Below are positions 32,113-41,617 of a stretch of DNA of 64,000 bases, in pieces; within the stretch, counting starts at the first letter, position 1; each line of letters begins with the position of its first letter. Source of the stretch: Nocardioides guangzhouensis. GTDB lineage: Bacteria > Actinomycetota > Actinomycetes > Propionibacteriales > Nocardioidaceae. The stretch spans positions 124,001 through 188,000 of the forward strand of contig NZ_SDKM01000003.1 of the NCBI RefSeq assembly GCF_004519545.1, given 5' to 3'. The translations under genes were made by a program, and so were the position numbers. The notes under the pieces are model-generated. The model was not told the origin of the DNA and did no database searches. It was given only the letters and a program-made list of their open reading frames with translations.

Positions 32113-33540
32113 CTAGCCCGTCGGCTCGGTGTAGGCCGGGACCTCAGGCGGCTCGGTCATGTGCCGACGCTGGGCCAGGTAGACCGGGATGCCGAGCAGC
32201 AGCGACCCACCCGCCAGGATGAACGGACTCCAGTAGAGCCAGAACCCCTCACCGGTGTACCGCGAGTACCAGATGAACAGCACCGAGAACACCAGCGACA
32301 GCCCGGCGACCGTCATGTCGCGGACGAACCGCGGGGTCTGCATCGCCCGGTGGTCCGCCCAGCGCCACTTGAGCTGTGCGAGCGCGGAGAAGGCGTAGGG
32401 GATCGCGGCGGTGATGCCGGTCATCAGCACCAGGACCGTGAACACCTGCGCGCCGTTGGCCCCCAGGTAGTTGACGACCGTGGCCACGGACGCGAGCACC
32501 GTGGACGCCACCAGGCCCCAGGCGGGAACGCCGCGCGACGAGATCCGCTTGAACTGCTCGGGGAACAGGCCGTCCTCGGCGGCCGCGAGCGGCATCTCGG
32601 CGCAGATCATGGTCCAGCCGTTGAGCGCCCCGAGGCCGGAGATGATCACCGCGATCGCCATCGCGTCGCCGGCCCAGGTGCCGCCGAAGATCTCGTTGGC
32701 GGCGTCGGAGAACGGGGCGTTCGCGTTCGCGAGCGTCGACGTGGGCAGGATCCCGAACACCGCGACCAGGGAGAGCATGTAGACCACCGCGGTGGCCAGG
32801 GTGCCGAGCACCGTGGCGCGCGGGATGTTCCGCTCCGGGTCGCTGACCTTGCCGGCCGCGACCGCAGCGGTCTCGACACCCAGGTAGCTGAACAGGGCGA
32901 TGGCCATGCCGCCGCCGATCGCGGCCCACGCGCTCTCGCCGCTGACGTTCCATGGGGTGAAGTTCGCCGTCGAGATGAAGAACAGCCCGACGGTCGACAT
33001 GAACGCGAGCGCGACGAACTTGATGATGGTGGTCACCACCTGGACCGCTCCCATGTTCTTCACACCGGACAGGTTGACCAGGGCCGGCAGCCACAGCCCG
33101 ACGAGGACCAGCACGACCGACCACAGCTTCTCGTGGCCGGTGTTGACGAAGTGCTCGACGTAGAGCACCCAGCCGACCGCGATGGCGGCGTTGCCGGCCC
33201 ACGCGGTGATCCAGTACGACCAGGCGTTTGCGAAGCCGAGCCCGTTGCCGAAGCCCACACGCGCGTAGGCATAGGGACCGCCGTCGGCCGGCAGGCGCCG
33301 CGACAGCGCGGCGAAGAGCAGGGCAAGAGCGACGGCACCGACCGTGGTCAGGGCCATCGACGCCAGCGTTATGGGGCCGTAGCCCGCCAGCGACGTCGGC
33401 AGGTTGAAGATGCCGACGCCGACGATGCTCCCGACGATCAGCGCCATCGCCGTGGGCAGCCCGAACTTCCTCGGCTCCGCTCCGGGAGGGGGCTCGGACG
33501 GTGTGGAACCCGAGACGGGATCGGAGATGCGGTGGGACAT
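32113..33540 (-). CDS. APC-family amino acid permease of the arginine deiminase cluster
   Basis: 475 residues with about twelve membrane segments. First segment LPTAMALIVGSIVGVGIFNLP carries the APC GSIIGxGIF motif. Placed 112 bp after carbamate kinase on the same strand, it is the likely arginine/ornithine exchanger of the pathway (the role of ArcD), though ArcD itself is not proved by sequence. ATG follows CAGGAGGCGTC. A DevR/OsdR-type box lies 99-112 nt upstream of the start. Confidence 0.85.
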   Translation of the reverse strand: MSHRISDPVSGSTPSEPPPGAEPRKFGLPTAMALIVGSIVGVGIFNLPTSLAGYGPITLASMALTTVGAVALALLFAALSRRLPADGGPYAYARVGFGNGLGFANAWSYWITAWAGNAAIAVGWVLYVEHFVNTGHEKLWSVVLVLVGLWLPALVNLSGVKNMGAVQVVTTIIKFVALAFMSTVGLFFISTANFTPWNVSGESAWAAIGGGMAIALFSYLGVETAAVAAGKVSDPERNIPRATVLGTLATAVVYMLSLVAVFGILPTSTLANANAPFSDAANEIFGGTWAGDAMAIAVIISGLGALNGWTMICAEMPLAAAEDGLFPEQFKRISSRGVPAWGLVASTVLASVATVVNYLGANGAQVFTVLVLMTGITAAIPYAFSALAQLKWRWADHRAMQTPRFVRDMTVAGLSLVFSVLFIWYSRYTGEGFWLYWSPFILAGGSLLLGIPVYLAQRRHMTEPPEVPAYTEPTG

Positions 33541-33638
33541 GACGCCTCCTGACGCCGGCGGCCACGGCTGGTCGCGTTTCACTCCTCACGCTAGGAACGC
33601 GGAGCGCCGGCGACCCGAGTCTCAGGACCCCGGGCTGC

Positions 33639-33652
33639 GGGCCGATGGACCC
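33639..33652 (-). promoter_or_regulatory. DevR/OsdR-type box upstream of the permease gene
   Basis: The site reads GGGCCGATGGACCC on the plus strand and fits GGGNCNNNNGNCCC exactly, the core of the DosR/DevR (Mycobacterium) and OsdR (Streptomyces) site. It ends one base before the arcC stop codon and would give the permease its own hypoxia-responsive promoter. Confidence 0.5.
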
Positions 33653-34585
33653 TCAGACGGCGACCGCCGCTCGCCGTACGACGCTGGTGCCGGCGTCGCC
33701 CGCCACGATCAGCGCGATGTCGGCCAGCGAGCCGATCGCGGCCCGGCCACCGGTCCGGGTGGCGAACCGACCGGCCGCCTCGACCTTCGGGCCCATCGAT
33801 CCGGCCGCGAAGTCGTGCCCGGCCAGCTCCTCGGGGGTGACCTGCCCCAGCTTGGCCTGGTCGGGCCCGCCCCAGTCGAGGTAGACGCCGTCGACGTCGG
33901 TGGCCATCACGAAGAGGTCCGCACCCACCTGCTCGGCAACCAGCTCGCCCGCGAGGTCCTTGTCGATGACCGCTTCCACTCCGGCCAGCTGCTCCGGCCC
34001 CACGTCGGGACGCACGCTGGGGATGCCCCCGCCACCCGCGCAGATCACGACCGCGTCCTTCTCCAGCAGCCAGCTGATCGGGTCGATCTCCAGGATCTGC
34101 TGTGGCTCCGGCGACGGGACCACCCGGCGCCAGGCCGGGCCGTCCTGGCGGAACGTCCAGCCCTTCTCCCGGGCCAGCCGCCGGGCCGTCTCCTCGTCGT
34201 ACACGGGACCGACGTACTTGGTGGGGTGGGCGAATCCCGGGTCGTGCGGGTCCACCACGATCATCGTGAGCAGGGTCGCGACCTGGCGCGTGGGCGGCAG
34301 CACGTTGCGGAGCTCCTGCTGGACCAGGTAGCCGATGATCCCCTGGGTGCCCGCATCCAGCACGTCGAGCGGGTAGCCCTCGTCGGGGTCGTAGGCGTCG
34401 GCCTGGAGGGCGAGCAGCCCCACCTGGGGACCGTTCCCGTGCACGATCACGATGCTGTGCTCGGCGGCGAGCGGCGCGATCGCCTCGGCGGCGACGCGCA
34501 CGTTGCGGCGCTGGACCTCGATGGTGAGCGGCTCGTTGCGCCGCAGGAGGGCGTTGCCTCCGAGTGCGATGACGATGCGCACCAC
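33653..34585 (-). CDS. arcC: carbamate kinase
   Basis: 310 residues. IALGGNALL (residues 5-13), [32 protein letters not shown] and [12 protein letters not shown] are the carbamate kinase signatures. It makes ATP from carbamoyl phosphate, the energy-yielding last step of the arginine deiminase route. GTG start after GAGGAGGC. First gene of the minus-strand arm (arcC, permease), divergent from arcA-arcB. Confidence 0.95.
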   Translation of the reverse strand: MVRIVIALGGNALLRRNEPLTIEVQRRNVRVAAEAIAPLAAEHSIVIVHGNGPQVGLLALQADAYDPDEGYPLDVLDAGTQGIIGYLVQQELRNVLPPTRQVATLLTMIVVDPHDPGFAHPTKYVGPVYDEETARRLAREKGWTFRQDGPAWRRVVPSPEPQQILEIDPISWLLEKDAVVICAGGGGIPSVRPDVGPEQLAGVEAVIDKDLAGELVAEQVGADLFVMATDVDGVYLDWGGPDQAKLGQVTPEELAGHDFAAGSMGPKVEAAGRFATRTGGRAAIGSLADIALIVAGDAGTSVVRRAAVAV

Positions 34586-34659
34586 GCCTCCTCTCCCTCC
34601 GCCGCGGCGGAGCTCACGGGCTGGCTCGGATGCTAGTGAGCGCGCAGCTCCCTGATCCC

Positions 34660-34673
34660 GGGTCGTTCGGCCC
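34660..34673. promoter_or_regulatory. DevR/OsdR-type box between arcC and arcA
   Basis: GGGTCGTTCGGCCC fits GGGNCNNNNGNCCC and is close to a full palindrome. It is 75-88 nt upstream of arcC and 111-124 nt upstream of arcA, so one site could serve both arms of the pathway. The response regulator itself is not in the window. Confidence 0.5.
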
Positions 34674-34783
34674 CTTCGGCCCGGTCCGACGACCCTCGTG
34701 AGGCTTCAGGGCCGCGGTCGAGACTGGACGGCACGGCAGGTGCCGCACGGCGTACCTGCTGCGTCGAGAGCGAGGTGACCGCG

Positions 34784-36004
34784 ATGTCGTTCGGAGTGCA
34801 CTCGGAGGTGGGCAGGCTGCGGAAGGTGCTGGTGCACCGTCCCGGGCTCGAACACACCAGGCTGACGCCGTCGAACGTCGAGGAGCTGCTCTTCGACGAC
34901 GTGCTCTGGGTGAGTCGTGCCAAGGCCGAGCACGACATGTTCTGCGAGGTGATGCGGGAGCGCGGCATCGACGTGTTCCTCGCCGAGTCGCTGCTCGCCG
35001 AGGCGCTCGAGCAGCCCAAGGTCCGGGACTGGGTGGGCGAGCGCATCCTCAACGAGCGCGAGGTCGGGATCACGGCCGCGCAGCGCGCCAACGAGTGGGT
35101 CCAGACCGCCGGAGCCGCCGAGGTCGCCGACTTCCTGATCGGCGGCATCACGCGGACCGACGTGGTCAAGGACGTGGGTCTCGTGTGGCAGTCCGCCGAT
35201 CCCACGCACATGCTGCTCCCGCCGCTGCCGAACTTCCTCTTCCAGCGCGACCCCTCGTGCTGGATCTACGGCGGCGTCACCCTCAACCCGATGACCAAGC
35301 CGGCGCGCAAGCCGGAGACCCTGATCATGGAGGCGATCTACCGATTCCACCCCATGTTCGCCGCCGAGGAGTTCCCGATCTGGCTCGGTGGCACCGGCGA
35401 GGACTGGGGACGGGCGCACGTCGAGGGCGGCGACGTCCAGCCGATCGGTAACGGTGCGGTGATGATCGGCATGGGGGAGCGCACCAGCGCCCAGGCGGTG
35501 CTGTGGATCGCGCGCTCGCTCTTCCGCGCCGGGGCTGCGAACCTCGTGCTGGCCGTGCACCTGCCGAAGTCGCGCAGCTACATGCACCTCGACACCGTGA
35601 TCACCATGTGCGACCGCGACCTCGTCACCCTGTTCCCGCAGGTCGTCTACGGCGCGCGGACCTGGGCGATCCGTCCCGGAGAGACACCGGACGACCTCGT
35701 GGTCGAGGAGCAGCAGGGAACCCTGCCCGACCTGATGGCCACCGCGCTGGGGGTGGACCGGATGCGGATCGTCGAGACCGGCGGCGACGCGTTCGGCGCC
35801 GAGCGCGAGCAGTGGGACGACGGCAACAACGTGGTGGCTCTGGAGCCCGGTGTGGTCGTGGCGTACGAGCGGAACACCGGCACCAACACAGCACTGCGGA
35901 AGGCCGGCATCGAGGTCATCACGATCGAGGGCTTCGAGCTCGGCCGCGGCCGCGGCGGCTCGCACTGCATGACCTGCCCGATCGAGCGCGACCCGGCGTT
36001 CTGA
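34784..36004 (+). CDS. arcA: arginine deiminase
   Basis: 406 residues. [18 protein letters not shown] at the N-terminus, [15 protein letters not shown] (substrate aspartate), MHLDTVITM (catalytic His/Asp) and [11 protein letters not shown] with the nucleophilic cysteine near residue 395. It hydrolyses arginine to citrulline and ammonia. ATG 34784 is chosen over GTG 34775 because GAGGTG stands 8 nt before it. Followed after 29 bp by arcB. Confidence 0.96.
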   Translation: MSFGVHSEVGRLRKVLVHRPGLEHTRLTPSNVEELLFDDVLWVSRAKAEHDMFCEVMRERGIDVFLAESLLAEALEQPKVRDWVGERILNEREVGITAAQRANEWVQTAGAAEVADFLIGGITRTDVVKDVGLVWQSADPTHMLLPPLPNFLFQRDPSCWIYGGVTLNPMTKPARKPETLIMEAIYRFHPMFAAEEFPIWLGGTGEDWGRAHVEGGDVQPIGNGAVMIGMGERTSAQAVLWIARSLFRAGAANLVLAVHLPKSRSYMHLDTVITMCDRDLVTLFPQVVYGARTWAIRPGETPDDLVVEEQQGTLPDLMATALGVDRMRIVETGGDAFGAEREQWDDGNNVVALEPGVVVAYERNTGTNTALRKAGIEVITIEGFELGRGRGGSHCMTCPIERDPAF

Positions 36005-36033
36005 CGGGCTACCGGACCAGCACGGGAGACGAC

Positions 36034-37035
36034 ATGTCCTACAACCTGAAGAACCGTCACTTCCTCAAGGAGATCGACTTCGAGCCCGGCGAGATGCGCT
36101 TCCTGCTGCGCCTGGCGGAGGCCCTCAAGCTCGCGAAGTACGCCGGCACGGAGGCGCCGCGCCTCACCGGCAAGGAGATCGCGCTGATCTTCGGCAAGAC
36201 CTCGACCCGTACCCGCTCGGCGTTCGAGGTCGCGGCCTACGACCAGGGCGCCCACGTGACCTACCTCGACCCGTCGGGCTCCCAGCTCGGGCACAAGGAG
36301 TCCATCGAGGACACCGCCGCCGTGCTGGGCCGGATGTACGACGCGATCGAGTACCGCGGCAACCTCCAGGCGGACGTGGAGACGCTCGCGGCGCACGCCG
36401 GCGTCCCGGTCTACAACGGTCTGACCGCCGAGTGGCACCCCACCCAGATGCTGGCCGATTTCCTCACCATGCACGAGGCGTGCGGCAAGGCCTACGAGCA
36501 GATCGCCTACGCCTACGTCGGGGACTGCAGCTTCAACATGGGGCGCTCGCTGCTGGTCACGGGGGCGCTCCTGGGCAGCGACGTGCGCCTGGCCGGCCCG
36601 GCCGAGCTGCACCCGCCGAAGGATGTGGTGGACCTGGCCGAGGAGATCGCGCGGGGAACCGGAGCCCGGATCACGGTCACCGACGACCCGGCGGCGGCCG
36701 TCGACGGCGTGGACTTCGTGCACACCGACGTCTGGGTCTCGATGGGTGAGGCCAAGGACGTGTGGGAGGACCGGGTCCGGATGCTCGCGCCGTACCAGGT
36801 CAACGCCGCGCTGCTGGCGCGGTCGGGCAACCACGCAGTCCGGTTCATGCACTGCCTGCCGGCCTTCCACGACCTACGGACCACGGTCGGCCGGGAGATC
36901 ATGGAGCACACCGGCATGACCTCCGGCCTGGAGGTGACCGACGAGGTCTTCTCGTCGCCGGCGAGCATCGTGTTCGACCAGGCCGAGAACCGGGTGCACA
37001 CGATCAAGGCCGTGCTGGTCGCGACCCTCGGATAA
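36034..37035 (+). CDS. arcB: ornithine carbamoyltransferase (catabolic)
   Basis: 333 residues. Carbamoyl-phosphate motif KTSTRTR near residue 58, HPTQML near 137, the ornithine loop WVSMGE near residue 237 and HCLPAF near residue 273. Position directly after arcA shows the catabolic direction: citrulline plus phosphate to ornithine and carbamoyl phosphate, which carbamate kinase then uses to make ATP. Confidence 0.96.
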   Translation: MSYNLKNRHFLKEIDFEPGEMRFLLRLAEALKLAKYAGTEAPRLTGKEIALIFGKTSTRTRSAFEVAAYDQGAHVTYLDPSGSQLGHKESIEDTAAVLGRMYDAIEYRGNLQADVETLAAHAGVPVYNGLTAEWHPTQMLADFLTMHEACGKAYEQIAYAYVGDCSFNMGRSLLVTGALLGSDVRLAGPAELHPPKDVVDLAEEIARGTGARITVTDDPAAAVDGVDFVHTDVWVSMGEAKDVWEDRVRMLAPYQVNAALLARSGNHAVRFMHCLPAFHDLRTTVGREIMEHTGMTSGLEVTDEVFSSPASIVFDQAENRVHTIKAVLVATLG

Positions 37036-37077
37036 GCGCTGGACCGGGGCTCGGGACCGCTCACTAGGCTGGGGCGC

Positions 37078-37992
37078 ATGACCGAACAGGGACCGGAGCA
37101 GCGCCTCCTCCTCGTGCACGCCCACCCCGACGACGAGTCGATCATGCAGGGCGCGACCATGGCGAAGTACGCCGCCGAGGGGCGTGGCGTGACGCTCGTG
37201 ACCTGCACGGCGGGCGAGATGGGCGAGATCCTGGTGCCCGAGCTCGAGCACCTCGCCGCCGACAAGGACGACCTGCTCGGCGAGCAGCGGCGCGGTGAGC
37301 TCGACGACGCGATGGCGGCGCTCGGGGTGACCGACTTCCGGTTCCTCGGCGGCTTCGGCACCTACCGCGACTCCGGGATGCAGTGGCACGACGACGGCCA
37401 CGCGATCGCCGCCGACGACATCCACGAGAACGCCTTCTGGCGCGCCGACCTCACCGAGGCCGCCGACCACCTGGTCCGGGTCATCCGGGAGGTCCGGCCG
37501 CAGGTGCTGGTCACCTACGACGAGTTCGGCAACTACGGCCACCCCGACCACATCCAGGCCCACCGCGTCGCGATGTACGCCTCCCTGCTGGCCGGCGCGG
37601 AGTCCTACAAGCGCGAGCTGGGGGAGGCGTGGGAGATCGCCAAGATCTACTGGGGCGCCATGTCGGAGTCGCGGATGCGAGCCAGCCTGCGGGCGATCCG
37701 CGATGCCGGTGACGAGACCACGTTCGAGGGCATGGACCCCGACGGCCCGCTGCCGTTCACCACCCCCGACGACCAGCTCTCCGCCCTGGTCGTCGGCGAC
37801 GACTACGTCGGGCGCAAGATGGCCGCGCTGGCCGCGCACCGCACCCAGATCACCCTCGACGGCCCGTTCTTCGCGCTGTCCAACAACCAGGGCAACAGCG
37901 TCTGGGGCACCGAGTTCTTCCGGCTGGTCAAGGGTCGGCAGGGTCCGTTGGGAGCCGAGGGCCTCGAGACCGACCTGTTCGCGGGGCTGTGA
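37078..37992 (+). CDS. mshB: MshB, mycothiol-pathway GlcNAc-Ins deacetylase
   Basis: 304 residues. Zinc motifs AHPDDES (residues 14-20) and GHPDHIQAHR (near residue 158), and the MshB-type insert ENAFWRADLTEAADHLVRVIREVRPQVLVTYDEFG. The enzyme deacetylates GlcNAc-inositol in mycothiol synthesis, the actinobacterial thiol that the persulfide dioxygenase locus may draw on. ATG with TAGGCT ending 7 nt upstream (leaderless). Its TGA overlaps the next GTG. Confidence 0.93.
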   Translation: MTEQGPEQRLLLVHAHPDDESIMQGATMAKYAAEGRGVTLVTCTAGEMGEILVPELEHLAADKDDLLGEQRRGELDDAMAALGVTDFRFLGGFGTYRDSGMQWHDDGHAIAADDIHENAFWRADLTEAADHLVRVIREVRPQVLVTYDEFGNYGHPDHIQAHRVAMYASLLAGAESYKRELGEAWEIAKIYWGAMSESRMRASLRAIRDAGDETTFEGMDPDGPLPFTTPDDQLSALVVGDDYVGRKMAALAAHRTQITLDGPFFALSNNQGNSVWGTEFFRLVKGRQGPLGAEGLETDLFAGL

Positions 37993-38363
37993 GCCGGCTG
38001 CCGCGAGGGCTGGGCTGGCTGCTCCTCCTGGTCGCCGCGGGTGTGGGCGTGGTCACCGGGGTCGCCTCGATCGGCGTCCACGACAAGTCCTGGGGGTGGT
38101 TTCTGCTGGCCGTCGGCGCGCCGTACGCCGCCGCCGTGGCCGCGCCGCCCGGGTGGGTCCGGGCCGGGTTCGGGCTGGGCTGGTCCGGCGCGGTCCTGGT
38201 CGCGCTGCTCGGCCGGCCGGAGGGCGACTACGTCGTCACCGCGACGGCCCGCGGGTACGCCCTGCTGCTGGCCGCCCTGGTGCTCGCGGTGTTCGCGATC
38301 GTGACCCTTCCGGTGGGTCGCCGCGCCGCCGACGAATCGGGATCGTCCCCGCAGGTTTCCTAG
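37989..38363 (+). CDS. DUF6113-like small membrane protein
   Basis: 124 residues with four membrane segments (LGWLLLLVAAGVGVVTGVA, SWGWFLLAVGAPYAAAVAA, AGFGLGWSGAVLVALLG, YALLLAALVLAVFAIVTL). GTG overlaps the mshB stop (GTGA), so it is translated from the mshB message. Membrane proteins of this type follow mshB in many actinobacteria; role unknown. Confidence 0.75.
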   Translation: MSRLPRGLGWLLLLVAAGVGVVTGVASIGVHDKSWGWFLLAVGAPYAAAVAAPPGWVRAGFGLGWSGAVLVALLGRPEGDYVVTATARGYALLLAALVLAVFAIVTLPVGRRAADESGSSPQVS

Positions 38364-38373
38364 GATGGCCCGC

Positions 38374-40149
38374 GTGTCGTCCCAGACCCAGCCGAAGACG
38401 AAGCCGCCGCGCGACCGCGACGAGAGCAGCGGCGGCCGCGTCGTCCTGCTGACCGTGCTCGGCCTGGCCTTCCTGGTCGGGCTGCTGTGGGTCGCGGCGT
38501 ACGCCTTCGCCGGCGAGAAGGTGCCGCGCGGCACGAGCGTCGCCGGGATCGACATCGGCGGCAAGAGCCAGGACGACGCCGTGCAGGCGCTGCAGGACGG
38601 GTTCGCCGACCGGGACGCGATCGACGTCACCGTCGACGGGGAGAACGTGCCGATGACCGCCGAGGCGGCCGGGCTGTCGGTGGACTACCGGGCGACCGTC
38701 GACGAGGCGGGTGCGGAGCGCAGCTGGTCGCCGGGCCGGCTGTGGGACTACTACACCGGTGGCGGCGAGCTGGACCCGGTCGTGTCCGTCGACGAGGACA
38801 CCCTGTCCGCGACCCTCGACCGGATCGACGAGGAGCACGGCACCCCCGCGAAGGAGGGCGACGTCCGGTTCGTCGACGGCGCTGCGCGGCCGGTGTTCGG
38901 GCAGGACGGCGAGGAGGTCGACCGCGACCTCGCCGAGCGTGCCCTGCAGTCGGCGTACGTCGACGACGGGACCGCCGAGCTGGAGCTGGTGACCGCGGAG
39001 CCCGAGATCAGCCGCGACGACGTGCAGGACGCACTCAACGAGTTCGCGAACCCGGCGGTCTCCGGGCCGGTGACGCTGGTCTTCGACAGGACCCGGGTGA
39101 AGCTCCGCCCGGCCGACTACAGCGCGGCGCTCGGGATGAAGGCCGAGGACGGCGCGCTCGCGCCGGACCTCGACGAGACGAAGCTCACCGCGCTGGTCCG
39201 CTCCCGGTTCGCGAGGACCGAGGGCGCGCCGGTCGACGCGACCGTCCGGCTGGTGAACGGCAAGCCCGCGGTGGTGCCGTCCAAGCCCGGCGTCGACTAC
39301 GACCCGAAGGACATCAGCTCGGCGTTCCTGGCGCTGGTGGTCAAGGCACCGGGGGAGCGGCAGATGAACGTCAAGGCGACCGTGAAGGACGCCGGGTTCA
39401 CCACCAGGGACGCGCGCGCCCTGAAGATCACGGAGCAGGTGTCGACGTTCACGACGTACTACCCCTACGCGGAATACCGCAACACCAACATCGGCCGCGC
39501 CGCCGAGCTGGTCAACGGCACCGTGCTGAAGCCGGGCGACACCTTCTCGCTCAACGACGCCGTCGGCGAGAGGACCGCCGAGAACGGCTTCACCAAGGGC
39601 TTCATCATCAGCAACGGGGTCTTCAAGGAGGACTTCGGCGGCGGCGTCTCGCAGATGGCGACGACGACGTTCAACGCGATGTTCTTCGCCGGCCTGAAGG
39701 ACGTCGAGCACAAGCCGCACTCGTTCTACATCGACCGCTACCCGGTCGGTCGGGAGGCGACCGTGGCCTGGGGAGCCGTGGACCTGCGGTTCACCAACGA
39801 CACGCCGTACGGCGTGCTGATCACCGCAAAGGTCACCCCGTCCACCCCGTCGTCGCAGGGCGTGGTGACCGTGTCGATGTACTCCACGAAGTACTGGGAC
39901 ATCACCACCAGGACCGGCAACCGCTACAACTTCACCCAGGAGAAGACCCGCCACCTGTCCGGGCCCGAGTGCGAGCCGAACGACGGGTACGGCGGCTTCG
40001 ACATCAACGTGTGGCGCTACTTCCGCAAGCACGGCTCGTCCGCGCTGGAGCGCACCGAGAAGCTCCACACGACGTACATCCCGTCGGACACGGTGATCTG
40101 CGACTCCGAGAAACGGACCACGCCGCCCTCCCAGGACGCCGGCGACTGA
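38374..40149 (+). CDS. VanW-domain membrane-anchored cell-wall protein
   Basis: About 591 residues. A cytoplasmic basic stretch, one membrane segment (VVLLTVLGLAFLVGLLWVAAYAF), two putative peptidoglycan-binding-like domains (about 55-330), then a VanW domain (about 345-490) with GDTFSLNDAVGERT and EDFGGGVSQMATTTFNAMFFAGL. The extracytoplasmic part probably acts on or binds the wall; VanW function is not established. GTG 38374 is preferred: TAGGAT at 38361-38366 ends 7 nt before it, while ATG 38365 overlaps that box and would lie upstream of the transcript start. Confidence 0.85.
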   Translation: MSSQTQPKTKPPRDRDESSGGRVVLLTVLGLAFLVGLLWVAAYAFAGEKVPRGTSVAGIDIGGKSQDDAVQALQDGFADRDAIDVTVDGENVPMTAEAAGLSVDYRATVDEAGAERSWSPGRLWDYYTGGGELDPVVSVDEDTLSATLDRIDEEHGTPAKEGDVRFVDGAARPVFGQDGEEVDRDLAERALQSAYVDDGTAELELVTAEPEISRDDVQDALNEFANPAVSGPVTLVFDRTRVKLRPADYSAALGMKAEDGALAPDLDETKLTALVRSRFARTEGAPVDATVRLVNGKPAVVPSKPGVDYDPKDISSAFLALVVKAPGERQMNVKATVKDAGFTTRDARALKITEQVSTFTTYYPYAEYRNTNIGRAAELVNGTVLKPGDTFSLNDAVGERTAENGFTKGFIISNGVFKEDFGGGVSQMATTTFNAMFFAGLKDVEHKPHSFYIDRYPVGREATVAWGAVDLRFTNDTPYGVLITAKVTPSTPSSQGVVTVSMYSTKYWDITTRTGNRYNFTQEKTRHLSGPECEPNDGYGGFDINVWRYFRKHGSSALERTEKLHTTYIPSDTVICDSEKRTTPPSQDAGD

Positions 40150-40157
40150 CCCCGACC

Positions 40158-40267
40158 CGGCACATCTTGTGCCGACTCAGCGTGTCCCGACGGTGGTGAC
40201 CCGGCACATCTTGTGCCGACTCAGCGTGTCCCGACGGTGGTGACCCGGCACATGATGTGCCGGGTCA
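40158..40267. repeat. three TGTGCCG palindromes, two in a 44-bp tandem duplication
   Basis: CGGCACA-TCT-TGTGCCG occurs at 40158-40174 and 40202-40218 in an almost exact 44-bp direct repeat. A third, perfect palindrome TGACCCGGCACAT-G-ATGTGCCGGGTCA spans 40241-40267. The block lies between the convergent VanW and aspS genes and probably ends both transcripts. A further copy lies at 58341-58367. Confidence 0.85.
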
Positions 40268-40276
40268 CCGATCGGG

Positions 40277-41614
40277 CTAGGGGGTCAGGCGGTTGAGGTC
40301 CCGGGGGAACAGGGTCACCTCCCGGATGTTGGCCGCCTCGACCAGCCGGGCCACCCAGCGCTCCAGGCCGATCGCGAACCCGCCGTGCGGGGGCATGCCG
40401 TGCCGGAAGCTCTGCAGGTACGCCGCGTACGCCGCCGGGTCCTCGCCGCGGGCGCGGATCGCCGCCTCGTAGTCGGAGATCCGGTGCAGCCGCTGGCCGC
40501 CGGTGACCAGCTCCAGCCCGCGGAAGAGCAGGTCGAAGCTGTTGGACCAGCGCTCGTCGCCGGGCTCCGGGTGCGTGTAGAAGGGTCGCTTGCGCATCGG
40601 GTACCCCTCGACCGCGAGGAAGTCGCTGCCGTGCTCCTCGCGCGCCCAGGCGCCCAGCGCCCGCTCGTGCTCGGGGGCCAGGTCGGGCTCGTCCTCGGGC
40701 GCCCCGACCAGCCGCAGCGCCTCGGAGAAGTGCAGCACCGGGATCTCCTCGGAGACCTCCGGGACCGTGGCCCCGAGCCGCTCGACCGCCGGGCCGGCGT
40801 ACGTGTGGATCCCGGCGACCATGCCGGCCACCACCTCGCGCAGCACCGCCAGCACGTCGCGGTGGTCCTCGACGAAGCCGAGCTCGACGTCGAGCGAGAC
40901 GTACTCCGCGAGGTGCCGCACCGTGTCGTGGGGCTCGGCCCGGAAGACCGGCCCGACCTCGTAGACCCGCTCGAAGACGCCGACCAGCTGCTGCTTGTAG
41001 AACTGCGGGCTCTGGGCGAGGTAGGCCGGCCGGCCGAAGTAGTCGACCTCGAACACGTTCGCGCCGGACTCGGTCGCGGAGGCCACGAACTTCGGGGTCT
41101 GCACCTCGGTGAACCCGAGCCCGTCGAGGGTCGCGCGGAAGCCGCGCAGCGTCGCCGCCGCCAGCTCCCAGCGGGCCCGCTGGGCCGGGTGCCGCCAGGC
41201 CACCGGGGCGTGGTCGAGCAGCGTGGGCAGCGAGGTGTTGAGCGCCGGCCGCCACAGCTCGACCGGCGGGGTCGCCGCCGGCTCGGTCAGCGACCGGATC
41301 GTCGGTGCGGTCACCTCGACCCCGCCGGGCGCGGACGGGTCGGCGGTCAGCGTGCCGACCACGTCGACGGTGGTCTCCTCCGACGGCACCTGCACGGCCG
41401 GGTCCTTGACCACCACCTGCGCCAGCCCGCTGCGGTCGCGGACCACCAGGAAGGTCAGCGCCGCGAGCTCGCGGCGGCGGTGCACCCAGCCCTGGATCCG
41501 GACCTGCCGGCCGGGCGGGGTCTCGGGGAGCGCGGCGCACAGGGTGCGTGGCAGCCCGGTGGTCGAGGAGCGAGCGTCAGCGAGCGTCTCGAGTCCTGGG
41601 TCGTTCGATGTCAT
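40277..41614 (-). CDS. aspS: aspartyl-tRNA synthetase, archaeal/non-discriminating type
   Basis: 445 residues, class II synthetase. N-terminal OB fold (VRIQGWVHRRRELAALTFLVVRDRSG), motif 2 region (YEVGPVFRAEPHDTVRHLAEY) and motif 3 (HGGFAIGLERWVARLVEAANIREVTLFPRD). Length and lack of the GAD insert place it with archaeal-type AspRS, commonly non-discriminating (Asp-tRNA Asp and Asn). Residues 6-16 (PGLETLADARS) are encoded by a dispersed repeat. ATG 41614 is fixed by GGAGGTG 4 nt upstream, itself controlled by a T-box. The call as AspRS rather than AsnRS is by motif resemblance. Confidence 0.88.
   Translation of the reverse strand: MTSNDPGLETLADARSSTTGLPRTLCAALPETPPGRQVRIQGWVHRRRELAALTFLVVRDRSGLAQVVVKDPAVQVPSEETTVDVVGTLTADPSAPGGVEVTAPTIRSLTEPAATPPVELWRPALNTSLPTLLDHAPVAWRHPAQRARWELAAATLRGFRATLDGLGFTEVQTPKFVASATESGANVFEVDYFGRPAYLAQSPQFYKQQLVGVFERVYEVGPVFRAEPHDTVRHLAEYVSLDVELGFVEDHRDVLAVLREVVAGMVAGIHTYAGPAVERLGATVPEVSEEIPVLHFSEALRLVGAPEDEPDLAPEHERALGAWAREEHGSDFLAVEGYPMRKRPFYTHPEPGDERWSNSFDLLFRGLELVTGGQRLHRISDYEAAIRARGEDPAAYAAYLQSFRHGMPPHGGFAIGLERWVARLVEAANIREVTLFPRDLNRLTP
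41561..41596 (-). repeat. dispersed repeat copy inside the 5' coding end of aspS
   Basis: The element GGTCGAGGAGCGAGCGTCAG and its continuation CGAGCGTCTCGAG match the 29261-29582 family. It lies five to six codons into aspS and is read through in frame. Confidence 0.85.
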
Positions 41615-41617
41615 GGT

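Noticed and set aside
34660-34700. Additional GGGCC-type sites in the arcC-arcA spacer considered as more DevR boxes
   Set aside because: They miss the G-N-CCC half; in such G/C-rich DNA half matches are frequent.
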